Below are positions 25,172 through 33,464 of a DNA stretch of 64,000 bases, piece after piece. Position 1 is the stretch's first letter. Each line of letters opens with the position of its first letter. The translations under genes and the position numbers were made by a program. Location: contig CAVTAR010000004.1 of the NCBI GenBank assembly GCA_963732775.1, positions 124,001 to 188,000 on the forward strand, in the 5' to 3' direction. The DNA is from CAVRQM01 sp963732775. GTDB taxonomy: Bacteria; Pseudomonadota; Alphaproteobacteria; Acetobacterales; Acetobacteraceae. The notes under the pieces were generated by a model, which made no database searches, was not told the origin of the DNA, and saw nothing but the letters and a program-made list of their open reading frames with translations.

Positions 25172-26983
25172 GTGCTCACAGATCGGGACCGCACCTTGCC
25201 CACGCCAGCCCCCGCCGGCGAGGCCCCCGCCGGCGGCCCCCCCCGCGCGCGCGCCATCCGCCGCCTGCCGGAGGCGACCGTCAACCGCATCGCCGCCGGC
25301 GAGGTGATCGAGCGTCCGGCCGCGGCGGTGCGCGAACTGGTGGAGAACGCGCTCGACGCCGGGGCGACCCGCATCGCCGTGGCGCTGGAGGCGGGCGGCG
25401 TCGCGCGCATCGAGGTGGCCGATGACGGCCACGGCATGGACGCGGACGGCCTGGCGCTGGCGGTCGAGCGCCACGCCACCAGCAAGCTCGCCGACGACGA
25501 CGACCTGGTGCGCATCGCCACGCTGGGCTTCCGCGGCGAGGCGCTGCCCAGCATCGGCGCCGCCGCCCGGCTCTGCCTCACCTCGCGCCCGCACGGCGCG
25601 CCGCACGCCTGGCGGCTCAGCGTGGCGGGCGGCGTGGTGGGCAGCCTCGCCCCCGCCGCCGGGCTGCCCGGCACCTGCGTCGCGGTACGCGACCTGTTCT
25701 ACGCCACCCCGGCGCGGCGCAAGTTCCTGAAGTCGGCGCGCGTCGAGGCCGAGGCGAGCGAGGCCGCGGTGCGCCGCCTGGCGCTGGCCGCCCCGGCGGT
25801 CGCGATGCGACTCGAGAGCGACGGGCGAGTGCTGTTCGACCTGCCGCCGCAGGACAGCGCGGCCCGGGTCGCGGCATTGCTGGGGCCGGAGGCGGCCGGC
25901 GCGCTGCTGGCGGTGGCCGGCGAGCGCGGCACGCTGCGCCTGGCGGGCTTCTGCGCCACGCCGGCGCTGAGCCGGGCCAGCACGGCCGGCCAGGCGCTGG
26001 TGGTCAACGGCCGCCCGGTCGCCGACCCGGTGCTGCGGGCCGCTGTGCGGGTCGCCTACCGCCACGTGATCGCGGCGAACCGGCACGCGGTGGTCGCCCT
26101 GTTCCTGACGCTGCCGCCCGAGGCGCTCGACGTGAACGTGCATCCCGCCAAGGCGGAGGTCCGCTTCCGCGACCCCGAGGCGGTGCGCGCCCTGGTGATC
26201 GGCAGCCTGTCGCGCGCGCTCGCCGGCGGCGCCGGGGTGGCCGCCGTCCCCCGCCCGTTTGCCGCGCGCCCGTTTGCCGCGCGCCCCCCGCTGCGGCTGG
26301 TCGGGAGCATGCCGCCCGCCGGGCTCGCCGAGGCGGCGCTGGCGTTCGACCACGCCCCGGCCGCGCGCACCCTGCCGGCCCCTCTGCCCGCCTCCGCTGG
26401 GCAGCCGCTCGGGGCGCCGGTGGCGCAGGTGCTCGACACCTACGTGATCGCGGTCGCCGCCGACGGCGCGCTGGTGCTGGTCGACCAGCACGCCGCGCAC
26501 GAGCGGCTGACCCACGAGGCGCTGCGCGAGCAGTACGTCGGCGGCGGGGTGCGCGCGCAGCCGATGCTGCTGCCGGCGGTGGTCGACCTGCCGGCCGCCG
26601 ACGCCGCCCGGCTGCTCGCCCGGGTGGACGAGTTCGCGCGTCTGGGGCTCGATCTGGAGGCGTTCGGGGCCGGCGCCGTGCTGGTGCGCGCGCTGCCGGC
26701 CGTGCTCGGCTCGCCCGACCCGGCGCCGCTGCTGCGCGACCTCGCCGACGAACTGGCCGAGCTCGACGAGGCGACGGCGCTCGACTTGCGGCTCGACGCG
26801 GTGCTGGCGCGCCTCGCCTGCCACGGCAGCATCCGCGCCGGCCGCCGGCTCGGGGCGGAGGAGATGGGTGCGCTGCTGCGGCGCATGGAGGCGACGCCGC
26901 GCGCGGCGACGTGCAGCCACGGGCGGCCGACCTTCCTGAAGCTCAGCCGGGCCGAGATCGAACGCCTGTTCGGGAGACGCTGA
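25172..26983 (+). CDS. mutL: DNA mismatch repair protein MutL
   Basis: MutL is the ATPase that links MutS to downstream mismatch-repair factors. The GHKL ATPase motifs are intact: NRIAAGEVIERPAAAVRELVENALDAGA, ADDGHGMD and LGFRGEALPSIGAAA, then VVNGRPVADP and DVNVHPAKAEVRF. The C-terminal dimerisation domain has VLVDQHAAHERL and the end CSHGRPTFLKL. The window has no Cys/Asp endonuclease motif that I can identify. GTG 25172 is used to avoid overlap with rsmA; ATG 25151 and TTG 25196 are in frame. A 15-nt tandem duplication (26252-26285) gives RPFAARPFAARP in the linker. Confidence 0.95.
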   Translation: MLTDRDRTLPTPAPAGEAPAGGPPRARAIRRLPEATVNRIAAGEVIERPAAAVRELVENALDAGATRIAVALEAGGVARIEVADDGHGMDADGLALAVERHATSKLADDDDLVRIATLGFRGEALPSIGAAARLCLTSRPHGAPHAWRLSVAGGVVGSLAPAAGLPGTCVAVRDLFYATPARRKFLKSARVEAEASEAAVRRLALAAPAVAMRLESDGRVLFDLPPQDSAARVAALLGPEAAGALLAVAGERGTLRLAGFCATPALSRASTAGQALVVNGRPVADPVLRAAVRVAYRHVIAANRHAVVALFLTLPPEALDVNVHPAKAEVRFRDPEAVRALVIGSLSRALAGGAGVAAVPRPFAARPFAARPPLRLVGSMPPAGLAEAALAFDHAPAARTLPAPLPASAGQPLGAPVAQVLDTYVIAVAADGALVLVDQHAAHERLTHEALREQYVGGGVRAQPMLLPAVVDLPAADAARLLARVDEFARLGLDLEAFGAGAVLVRALPAVLGSPDPAPLLRDLADELAELDEATALDLRLDAVLARLACHGSIRAGRRLGAEEMGALLRRMEATPRAATCSHGRPTFLKLSRAEIERLFGRR

Positions 26984-26984
26984 C

Positions 26985-28685
26985 ATGCCGCAGGACGCCC
27001 TCTCGCCCGATGTCGCCGCGTCGCGCCGCCACCAGGTGTTCCCGGTACTGCAGCCGGCCGAGGTCGACCGCCTCCGCCGCTTCGGCAGCGTGCGCCGCTG
27101 GGCGGATGGCGAGAAGCTGTTCCAGGCCGGCCATCCCGGCCCGGGCATGTTCGTCCTACTGGCCGGCCGGGTGCGCGTCACTCGCCACGACGGGCTGCAT
27201 CACGACGCGCTGCTGGTGGAGCAGGGGCCGGGCGAGTTCCTGGCCGAGGTGGGCCAGCTCACCGGCCGTCCCGCCCTGGTCGACGGCAGCGCGGTGGGCG
27301 CAGTGGAGGCGCTGCTGATCCCGCCCGAGGCGCTGCGCCACCTGGTGGTGGAGGAGGCGGAGCTGGGCGAGCGGATCATGCGGGCGCTGATCCTGCGCCG
27401 GGTCAGCCTGATCGACAGCGGCGCCGGCGGGCCGGTGCTGGTGGCACCCACGGGCACGCCCGGCCTGTCGCGCATCGAGTATTTCCTGCGCCGCAACGGC
27501 CACCCGTACCTGGTGCTGGACCCGGCGCACGAGCACGAGGCGGCGATGCTGCTGCGCCGCCATGCCGAGGGCGGCGCCGGGCGGCCCCCGTCCGAGCTGC
27601 CGCTGGTGGTGCTGCCGGACGGGCGGGTGCTGCACGACCCGTCCGAGAGCGAGCTGTCGAAGGCGCTCGGGCTCGCCGCCGAGTGGACCGAGGACGAGGT
27701 GTTCGACGCGATCGTGGTGGGCGCCGGCCCCGCCGGGCTCGCCACCGCCGTCTACGCCGCGAGCGAAGGCCTGTCCGTGCTGGTGGTGGACAGCCGCGCG
27801 CCGGGCGGCCAGGCCGGGGCGAGTGCCCGGATCGAGAACTACCTGGGCTTTCCCACCGGCATCTCCGGCCAGGCGCTGGCCGGGCGGGCGTTCGTGCAGG
27901 CGCAGAAGTTCGGCGCGCGCATCGCGGTGCCGGTGTCGGTGGCGCGGCTCGACTGCTCCACCGCCGGCACCGGCCGGCCGTTCGCGCTGCACCTGGACGA
28001 CGGCCGGATCGCCCGCGGCCGGACCGTGGTGATCGCGAGCGGCGCGGTCTATCGCCGCCCGGACCTCGCCGGACTGGCCGAACTGGAGGGCCGCGGCGTG
28101 TGGTACTGGGCCTCGCCGGTCGAGGCGCGGCTGTGCGACGGGCAGGAGGTCGCGCTGGTCGGCGGCGGCAACTCGGCCGGGCAGGCGGCGGTCTATCTCG
28201 CCGGGCAGGTGGCGCGCGTCCACATGCTGGTGCGCGGGCCGAGCCTTGCCGCCTCGATGTCGCGCTACCTGGTCGAGCGCATCGCCGCCCAGCCGAACGT
28301 GACGCTGCACACCGGCACCGAGATCGTGGCGCTGGAGGCCGATGCCACCGGCCAGCTCGCGGCCGTGCGCTGGCGCGCGACGCCAGGCGGCGGGGAAGGC
28401 GGCGGGGCGGAGGAGCGGCACGCGCTGCGCCACCTGTTCCTGTTCACCGGGGCGGACCCGAACTCGGCCTGGCTCGGCGATTGCGGCGTGGCGCGCGACG
28501 CGCGCGGCTTCGTGCTGGCCGGGCGCGAGGGCCGGGCCGGGCTCGAGACGAGCGTGGCGGGCGTGTTCGCGATCGGCGACGTGCGCGCCGGCAGCACCAA
28601 GCGCGTCGCCGCCGCCGTGGGCGAGGGCGCGGCGGCGGTGGCGCAGGTGCATACGTTCCTGGGCGCGAGCGCGACCACCGCCTAG
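26985..28685 (+). CDS. Cyclic-nucleotide-binding domain fused to thioredoxin-reductase-like flavoprotein
   Basis: 566 residues in two parts. Residues about 20-145 are a cNMP-binding (CRP-like) domain (FQAGHPGPGMFVLLAGRVRVT, GEFLAEVGQLTGRPALVDG). After a linker, residues about 238-560 are a FAD/NAD(P)H oxidoreductase of the TrxR fold: DAIVVGAGPAGLATAVYAASEGL, GGQAGASARIENYLGFP, EVALVGGGNSAGQAAVYLA and the C-terminal VFAIGDVRAGSTKRVA. The redox CxxC of true thioredoxin reductases is absent: the equivalent stretch reads YWASPVEARLC. It may transfer electrons to something other than thioredoxin under control of a nucleotide signal. It starts 1 bp after the mutL stop. Confidence 0.88.
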   Translation: MPQDALSPDVAASRRHQVFPVLQPAEVDRLRRFGSVRRWADGEKLFQAGHPGPGMFVLLAGRVRVTRHDGLHHDALLVEQGPGEFLAEVGQLTGRPALVDGSAVGAVEALLIPPEALRHLVVEEAELGERIMRALILRRVSLIDSGAGGPVLVAPTGTPGLSRIEYFLRRNGHPYLVLDPAHEHEAAMLLRRHAEGGAGRPPSELPLVVLPDGRVLHDPSESELSKALGLAAEWTEDEVFDAIVVGAGPAGLATAVYAASEGLSVLVVDSRAPGGQAGASARIENYLGFPTGISGQALAGRAFVQAQKFGARIAVPVSVARLDCSTAGTGRPFALHLDDGRIARGRTVVIASGAVYRRPDLAGLAELEGRGVWYWASPVEARLCDGQEVALVGGGNSAGQAAVYLAGQVARVHMLVRGPSLAASMSRYLVERIAAQPNVTLHTGTEIVALEADATGQLAAVRWRATPGGGEGGGAEERHALRHLFLFTGADPNSAWLGDCGVARDARGFVLAGREGRAGLETSVAGVFAIGDVRAGSTKRVAAAVGEGAAAVAQVHTFLGASATTA

Positions 28686-28719
28686 GGCGCGTCGCGGCCT
28701 GGTGCGCCCGGCGACGGCG

Positions 28720-29337
28720 CTAGTGCCCGTCCCGCCCGAGCCGGTCCATCAGGCCGAGCAGCAGGGCCGAGACCACGAAGATGCCGTGTAGGATCGCCGA
28801 CCAGAGGATCTTGTCGTCCGAGTGGTCCTCGACGTCGAGGAACACCTGGAGCAGGTGGATCGAGGAGATCGCCACGATGGTGGCCGCGACCTTCAGCTTC
28901 AGCCCGCCATAGTCGAGCTTGCCGAGCCAGGACAGGTCGGGCGCGCCGCCTTGCCCGCCTTGCCCGCCTTGCCCGCCTTGCCCGCCTTGCCCGCTTTGGC
29001 CGCCGCCCTGCCCGCCGCCCTGCCCGCCGCCCTGGCCGCCGCCCTGGCCGCCGCCCTGGCCGCCGCCCTGGTCGAAGCGGCCGATGAAGTTCACGTAGCC
29101 GGCCAGCATCACCATCACGATCAGCGAGGCCACCAGGGCCGCGTCGATCAGCCCGAGCATCGCCAGGATGGTCTGCGATTCCGTGTAGTGCAGGAACCCG
29201 AGGCCGATCTCGGCGAGGTGGACCGTGAACGACGCCGCGTAGACCGCTAGCGCCAGGGCCAGGCCGACGTAGAACACCACCAGCAGCCAGCGGCTGGCCA
29301 GGATGGTCCGCTGCACCAGTCGCTCCAGTCGCTGCAC
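28720..29337 (-). CDS. UPF0114 (YqhA-family) inner membrane protein with Gly/Gln repeat insert
   Basis: YqhA-type proteins have three or four membrane segments and no established role. Here the N-terminal part (RWLLVVFYVGLALALAVYA, LGLIDAALVASLIVMVMLAGYVNFIGRF) and C-terminal part (DLSWLGKLDYGGLKLKVAATIVAISSIHLLQVFLD, LHGIFVVSALLLGLMDRL) match the family. Between the second and third membrane segments sits an insert of about 42 residues made only of G, Q and one S (GGGQ and GGQ units), encoded by a tandem repeat. The family has a short loop there. It lies downstream of the lipid kinase gene, 25 bp away, on the same strand. Confidence 0.85.
   Translation of the reverse strand: MQRLERLVQRTILASRWLLVVFYVGLALALAVYAASFTVHLAEIGLGFLHYTESQTILAMLGLIDAALVASLIVMVMLAGYVNFIGRFDQGGGQGGGQGGGQGGGQGGGQGGGQSGQGGQGGQGGQGGQGGAPDLSWLGKLDYGGLKLKVAATIVAISSIHLLQVFLDVEDHSDDKILWSAILHGIFVVSALLLGLMDRLGRDGH
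28947..29070. repeat. In-frame minisatellite: 9-nt and 12-nt tandem units inside the YqhA gene
   Basis: On the plus strand, five copies of a 9-nt unit (cgccttgcc) are followed, after a short variant, by about six copies of a 12-nt unit (ccgccgccctgc or ...ctgg). On the coding strand they encode GGQ and GGGQ. The 12-nt units alternate between c and g at one wobble position in a block pattern, which points to expansion by slippage or unequal recombination. No spacer-repeat structure is present, so it is not a CRISPR array. Confidence 0.95.
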
Positions 29338-29362
29338 CGCCGCACTCCGTTCCGGGGACGGC

Positions 29363-30310
29363 TCAGCCTATCACGACCTCGATCGGCCACGGCGCGTCGG
29401 TCACGGTGAGCGGGCCGACGCCCGCCGGGTCGCCATCGGCCTGTGCGGGCACGTGCGCGGTCGCGATCGTCACCTCGGCGGCCCGCAGCAGCCGCAGCCC
29501 CGGCATCCGCGGCAGCACGCCGGCCGGCAGGGCGGCGCCGTACAGCAGCGCCGCCCACGGCCCGGCGCGGTCGAAGGCGGCCACCGTGAAGCCCGGCCGC
29601 AGCGGCGACGCGCCGGGCGCTAGCGCGTGGCGGCCGCCATAGTAGTGGCCCTTCGTCACGATCACGCTGCCGACCTGCATCGCCACCCCGTCCACCGCGA
29701 TGCTGATCGGCGTGAACGGGTAGCGCCCCAGCTCGCGCAGCCCCTGGGCGACGTAGGCCACCGGACCCAGCGCGCGCTTCAGCGGCGCAGACATGCGGTG
29801 CACCACCTGCGCGTCGAACCCGGCGCCCAGCATCTGCACGAACTGCGTCTGCTCCGCCGGGCGGCCGTCTGGCGCGACGGGACCGTCGCGGCGCGCCAGC
29901 CCCGGCCAGACCAGCCGCACCCGGCCGAACGCCAGCGCGGCGACGATGGCGTTCGCAGCGAACGGCAGCCCGAGCTCGTGGGCGAGCACGTTGGCAGTGC
30001 CGAGCGGCACCACGCCCAGCCGGCTCGGGCTGCCGGCCAGGCCGCGCGCCACCTCGGCGATGGTGCCGTCTCCGCCGGCCGCCACCACCAGCCGCTCGCC
30101 GCGCGAGGCCGCCTCGCGCGCCAGCTCGGCGGCGTGGCCGGGGCGGCCTGTCTCGGCCACCTCGGCTTTCAGCCCGTTGGTCGCCATGATATCCAGCACC
30201 CGCCAGAGCAGGTGGGCGCGACGCCTCCCGGCCGCGGGGTTGAACACGATGAGCATGGCGAGGCGGCGGCGCTCCGCGGATTTGACTCCCGAGTCTGCAC
30301 GGTGCGGCAT
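29363..30310 (-). CDS. Diacylglycerol/lipid kinase family protein (YegS/DgkB-like)
   Basis: 315 residues with the DAGK catalytic fold: MLIVFNPAAGRRRA, VVAAGGDGTIAEVARGL (the GGDG nucleotide-binding loop), LGVVPLGTANVLAHELGLP and a C-terminal beta-rich half (VTKGHYYGGRHALAPGA, GFTVAAFD). These enzymes phosphorylate diacylglycerol, sphingoid bases or related lipids at the membrane. The ATG at 30310 is used; an internal ATG just before LIVFNPAAG is an alternative. It is divergent from the LpxH-like gene (170 bp apart) and heads a two-gene unit with the YqhA-family gene. Confidence 0.9.
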   Translation of the reverse strand: MPHRADSGVKSAERRRLAMLIVFNPAAGRRRAHLLWRVLDIMATNGLKAEVAETGRPGHAAELAREAASRGERLVVAAGGDGTIAEVARGLAGSPSRLGVVPLGTANVLAHELGLPFAANAIVAALAFGRVRLVWPGLARRDGPVAPDGRPAEQTQFVQMLGAGFDAQVVHRMSAPLKRALGPVAYVAQGLRELGRYPFTPISIAVDGVAMQVGSVIVTKGHYYGGRHALAPGASPLRPGFTVAAFDRAGPWAALLYGAALPAGVLPRMPGLRLLRAAEVTIATAHVPAQADGDPAGVGPLTVTDAPWPIEVVIG

Positions 30311-30480
30311 GGTGTCGGGATGAAGGTTGCGCGTCGCCGCGGTTTTGTTCTTCTCTGTCACGCAATTGCGCCGTGTCGCGCAAACTTCACTGACGCGGCG
30401 CGGCCCGCGCCGTATGTCCTCGGCCCTTGCCATCGCCCCCCGCCCGCAACACGGGCATCGCGTGAGACCCGGCAGGACGC

Positions 30481-31305
30481 ATGAACGCCTCTCCCCGCTC
30501 CCTGGCCCGCGCCGAGCACAGCTACCGCACGGTGTTCATCTCCGACATGCACCTCGGCACCAAGGGCTGCCGCAGCGACTTCCTGGCCGACTTCCTGAGC
30601 CAGATGCGCTGCGAGCGGCTGTACCTGGTCGGCGACGTGATCGACGGCTGGCGGCTGCGCAAGTCCTGGTACTGGGATTCGCTGCACGACGAGGTGCTGC
30701 GGCTGATCCTGCGGCACGCCCGCTCGGGCACCGAGGTCGTCTACATCCCCGGCAACCACGACGAGATGTTCCGCGGCTGGCTGGCGCACGGGCTGGAGGT
30801 CGCCGGCGTCCGCTTCGCGCAGGACGCGGTGCACGAGACCGCCGACGGGCGGCGGCTGCTGGTGATCCACGGCGACCAGTTCGACAGCGTGGTGCGCTAC
30901 GCCAAGTTCCTCGCGCTGCTGGGCGACTGGGCCTATACCTCGGCGCTGGTGGCGAACCACTACTTCAACGCGGTGCGGCGCAAGCTGGGCTACCCGTACT
31001 GGTCGCTGTCGCAATGGCTGAAGCGGCAGGTGAAGGGCGCGGTGAAGGCGATCGACCGCTACGAGGTGGCGCTCGCCGGCGAGGCGCGGCGGCGCGGGCT
31101 GGACGGCGTGGTGTGCGGCCACATCCACCACGCCGAGATGCGCGAGGTGAACGGCGTGCTGTACCTGAACGACGGCGACTGGGTCGAGAGCTGCACCGCG
31201 CTGGTCGAGCACGACGACGGCCGGCTCGAGCTGCTGGACTGGGCGGCGGCGAACCGGCTGTCGTTCCACGCGCCGCGCCGCGCCGCCACCATGGCCGCCG
31301 GCTGA
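30481..31305 (+). CDS. UDP-2,3-diacylglucosamine diphosphatase-like metallophosphoesterase
   Basis: 274 residues of the LpxH-type calcineurin-like family. Metal-binding motifs are visible: FISDMHLGTKGC (D-x-H), YLVGDVIDGWRL (GD), IPGNHDEMF (GNHD), VIHGDQFD and CGHIHHAEM (GHxH). LpxH converts UDP-2,3-diacylglucosamine to lipid X in lipid A synthesis, but many alphaproteobacteria carry related phosphatases of other specificity, so the substrate is inferred. The nearby waaA-lpxK-lpxL-like genes make a lipid A role plausible. It starts at ATG 30481 and is followed 32 bp later by a glycosyltransferase. Confidence 0.85.
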   Translation: MNASPRSLARAEHSYRTVFISDMHLGTKGCRSDFLADFLSQMRCERLYLVGDVIDGWRLRKSWYWDSLHDEVLRLILRHARSGTEVVYIPGNHDEMFRGWLAHGLEVAGVRFAQDAVHETADGRRLLVIHGDQFDSVVRYAKFLALLGDWAYTSALVANHYFNAVRRKLGYPYWSLSQWLKRQVKGAVKAIDRYEVALAGEARRRGLDGVVCGHIHHAEMREVNGVLYLNDGDWVESCTALVEHDDGRLELLDWAAANRLSFHAPRRAATMAAG

Positions 31306-31337
31306 GCCGGCCCGGCTAGCGGAGCGCCCGGAGAGCC

Positions 31338-32480
31338 TTGCCGCACGACACCGTCACCGCCCTGTCGGCTGCCGGCCTGAACGCCGCAGGCCCGACTGCC
31401 GCCGGCCTGGCCGCCGAGCGCGCGCGGCTGCTTTCCGTGGGCCCGCTGCCGGCGCGCATCCTGATCGTGAGCGACGCCTGGCGGCCGCAGGTGAACGGGG
31501 TCGTGCGCACCTTGCAGACGGTGGCCGGTGAGCTTTCCGCGATGGGCCACACGGTCGAGGTCGTGGGGCCGGAGCGGTTCCGCACCGCGCCGCTGCCGAG
31601 CTATCCCGACATCCGGGTGGCATTGCTGCCGCGCCGGAAACTCGGGCGGATCATCGAGGCGTTCGCGCCGGACGCGCTGCATATCGCCACCGAGGGGCCG
31701 CTGGGGGGCGCCGCGCGGGCCTGGGCGCGCAAGCGGGGCTGCGCGTTCACCACCGCGTTCCACACCAAGTTTCCGGAATACCTGCAGGCGCGGGTCGGGC
31801 TGCCGCTGCGCTGGGGCTATGCCTGGCTGCGCGGCTTCCATGCCGCCGGCCAGGGCGTGATGGTTGCCACCCAGAGCCTGCGCGACGAACTCGCCGCGCG
31901 CGGCTTCGCCAACCTGCGGGCGTGGTCGCGCGGCGTCGACCTCGCGCAGTTTGCCCCCGCGCCGGGCCCCGCCGCCGGCGAGGACCCGTTCGCCGGGCTG
32001 GCGCGGCCGGTGTTCCTGTATGTCGGCCGGGTCTCGGTGGAGAAGAACATCGCCGCGATGCTGCGGCTCGACCTGCCGGGCTCGCAGGTGGTGGTGGGCG
32101 ACGGCCCGCTACTCGCCGCGCTGCGGCGCGAGTTCCCCGGCGCGCATTTCCTGGGCGCGCGGCACGGCGCGGCGCTGACGCGGGCCTATGCGGCGGCCGA
32201 CGTGTTCGTGTTCCCGAGCCGCTCGGACACGTTCGGCCTGGTGCTGCTGGAGGCGCTGGCCTGCGGCACGCCGGTCGCGGCCTTTCCGGTGACCGGCCCG
32301 CGCGACGTGCTGGCCGACGCGGCGGGATGCGTGGGGGCGCTCGACGAGGACCTGCGCGCGGCGGCGGTGCGGGCATTGGCGGGCGACCGCGCGGCGTGCC
32401 GGGCGCACGCGGAACGGTTCGGCTGGCGGGCCTGCGCCGAGACGTTCCTGTCGCACCTGGTGCCGCTAGGCGGGCATTGA
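31338..32480 (+). CDS. Glycosyltransferase family 4 (MgtA-like)
   Basis: 380 residues, GT-B fold. The N-terminal domain has ILIVSDAWRPQVNGVVRTLQTV and EVVGPERFRTAPLPSYPDI; the C-terminal donor domain has FLYVGRVSVEKNI and VFVFPSRSDTFGLVLLEALACGTPVAA, the EX7E-type motif of family 4 retaining enzymes (D/E in SRSDTFGLVLLE). Proteins with the opening VNGVVRTL are often annotated as glycolipid alpha-mannosyl- or glucosyltransferases. It starts at TTG 31338, 32 bp after the phosphatase, consistent with one transcription unit. The acceptor is not known. Confidence 0.87.
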   Translation: MPHDTVTALSAAGLNAAGPTAAGLAAERARLLSVGPLPARILIVSDAWRPQVNGVVRTLQTVAGELSAMGHTVEVVGPERFRTAPLPSYPDIRVALLPRRKLGRIIEAFAPDALHIATEGPLGGAARAWARKRGCAFTTAFHTKFPEYLQARVGLPLRWGYAWLRGFHAAGQGVMVATQSLRDELAARGFANLRAWSRGVDLAQFAPAPGPAAGEDPFAGLARPVFLYVGRVSVEKNIAAMLRLDLPGSQVVVGDGPLLAALRREFPGAHFLGARHGAALTRAYAAADVFVFPSRSDTFGLVLLEALACGTPVAAFPVTGPRDVLADAAGCVGALDEDLRAAAVRALAGDRAACRAHAERFGWRACAETFLSHLVPLGGH

Positions 32481-32560
32481 GCGCCCACGACCCGGCGGCG
32501 CCGGAACGACACGCCGTCAGGCACGTTCGCCATGGGTCATCGACAGGAAAGGTATCGTCC

Positions 32561-32710
32561 ATGAGCAAGACCATTGCGGCAGCCGCGGCCATCGTCCTCG
32601 CCCTCGGCCTGGCGGCCTGTGCCAACTCGACGCCCACAGGGGTCGGCGCCTCGTCCGGCGGCACTGCCAACCCGGGCACCTCCGGCCCCGCCACCCCCAC
32701 CACGCCGTAA
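32561..32710 (+). CDS. Small lipoprotein (49 residues)
   Basis: A short gene with a good Shine-Dalgarno (AGGAAAGG, 8-15 bp before ATG 32561). The product is MSKTIAAAAAIVLALGLAAC followed by a 29-residue tail of Thr, Gly, Ser and Pro. The lipobox is LAAC, with Cys at residue 20, so it should be lipidated and anchored in an envelope membrane. The tail has no recognisable fold. A perfect 9-bp hairpin follows the stop. Confidence 0.75.
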   Translation: MSKTIAAAAAIVLALGLAACANSTPTGVGASSGGTANPGTSGPATPTTP

Positions 32711-32726
32711 CGCTGGCACGCGGCAG

Positions 32727-32749
32727 AGCCGGGCGCATTCCGCCCGGCT
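32727..32749. terminator. Hairpin after the small lipoprotein gene
   Basis: AGCCGGGCG and CGCCCGGCT form a perfect 9-bp stem with loop CATTC, 17 bp after the lipoprotein stop and 25 bp before the next gene. No T-run follows, so it may attenuate or stabilise the 3' end rather than act as a classical intrinsic terminator. Confidence 0.55.
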
Positions 32750-32773
32750 GCTCGCCGTGCTACCGCCGAGCGA

Positions 32774-33454
32774 ATGCTGAAGCGCCTCCTCGCCCACCCC
32801 GCCATGCAGGCTGCGGCGGCCGGGTCGCTCGCCCGCTATCTCCGCCTCGCGCTGGCCTCGACGCGCTGGACCCTGGTCGGCGCCGAGCACCTGGCACCCT
32901 GTCTCGCCCCCGGCGCGCCGGCCGTGGTGGCGTTCTGGCACGAGCGGCTGCCGCTGATGCCCGCGCTCTGGATGCTCGCCCGCCGAGCCCCGGAGGGACG
33001 CGCGCTGCGTGGCCGCATCCTGACCAGCCGGCACGGCGACGGCCGGCTGCTCGGGCAACTCATGCAGCGGTTCGGCGTCGAGGTGGCGCACGGTTCCACG
33101 AGCCGGGGCGGCACCGCCGGCCTGCGGGCGCTGCTGGCGGCACTGGACGGAGGTGCGCACGCCATCATCACCCCGGACGGACCGCGCGGGCCGCCGCGCC
33201 GCGCGGCACTGGGGGTGGCGAGCCTGGCCGCGCTCTCCGGCGCGCCGATCCTGCCCTGTGCGGCGCAGACCAGCGCGCGCCACGTGCTTCGGAGCTGGGA
33301 CCGGATGGTGCTGCCGCTGCCGCTCGGGACCGGCCGCATCGTCTGCCTGCCGCCGATCGCCGTGCCCCGCGACGGCGCCGCGGCGAGCCTGCCCGCGATC
33401 GAGGCGGCGCTGACCCGCGCCTGCGCCATCGCCGACGGCGGCGCGACGCTGTAA
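32774..33454 (+). CDS. DUF374 lysophospholipid acyltransferase family protein
   Basis: 226 residues of the DUF374 family, relatives of LpxL-type acyltransferases often found beside waaA. The sequence shows PAVVAFWHERLPLMPALW (the H-x-x-x-x motif region), ILTSRHGDGRLLGQLMQRFG, GSTSRGGTAGLRALL and IITPDGPRGPPRRA, all family markers. It probably acylates a lipid A or lipid precursor at the inner membrane. It starts the run DUF374-waaA-lpxK-acyltransferase on the plus strand. Confidence 0.86.
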   Translation: MLKRLLAHPAMQAAAAGSLARYLRLALASTRWTLVGAEHLAPCLAPGAPAVVAFWHERLPLMPALWMLARRAPEGRALRGRILTSRHGDGRLLGQLMQRFGVEVAHGSTSRGGTAGLRALLAALDGGAHAIITPDGPRGPPRRAALGVASLAALSGAPILPCAAQTSARHVLRSWDRMVLPLPLGTGRIVCLPPIAVPRDGAAASLPAIEAALTRACAIADGGATL

Positions 33455-33464
33455 CTCGTCGGGC

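Noticed and set aside
24326..27181. A very long minus-strand open frame opposite mutL (951 residues)
   Set aside because: Only its 3' part (rsmA) shows family motifs. The rest is the GC-rich antisense shadow of mutL, with His/Gln/Arg-rich composition typical of such shadows.
28947..29070. CRISPR-like array
   Set aside because: Units are directly adjacent 9- and 12-nt repeats without spacers and sit in frame inside a recognisable gene.
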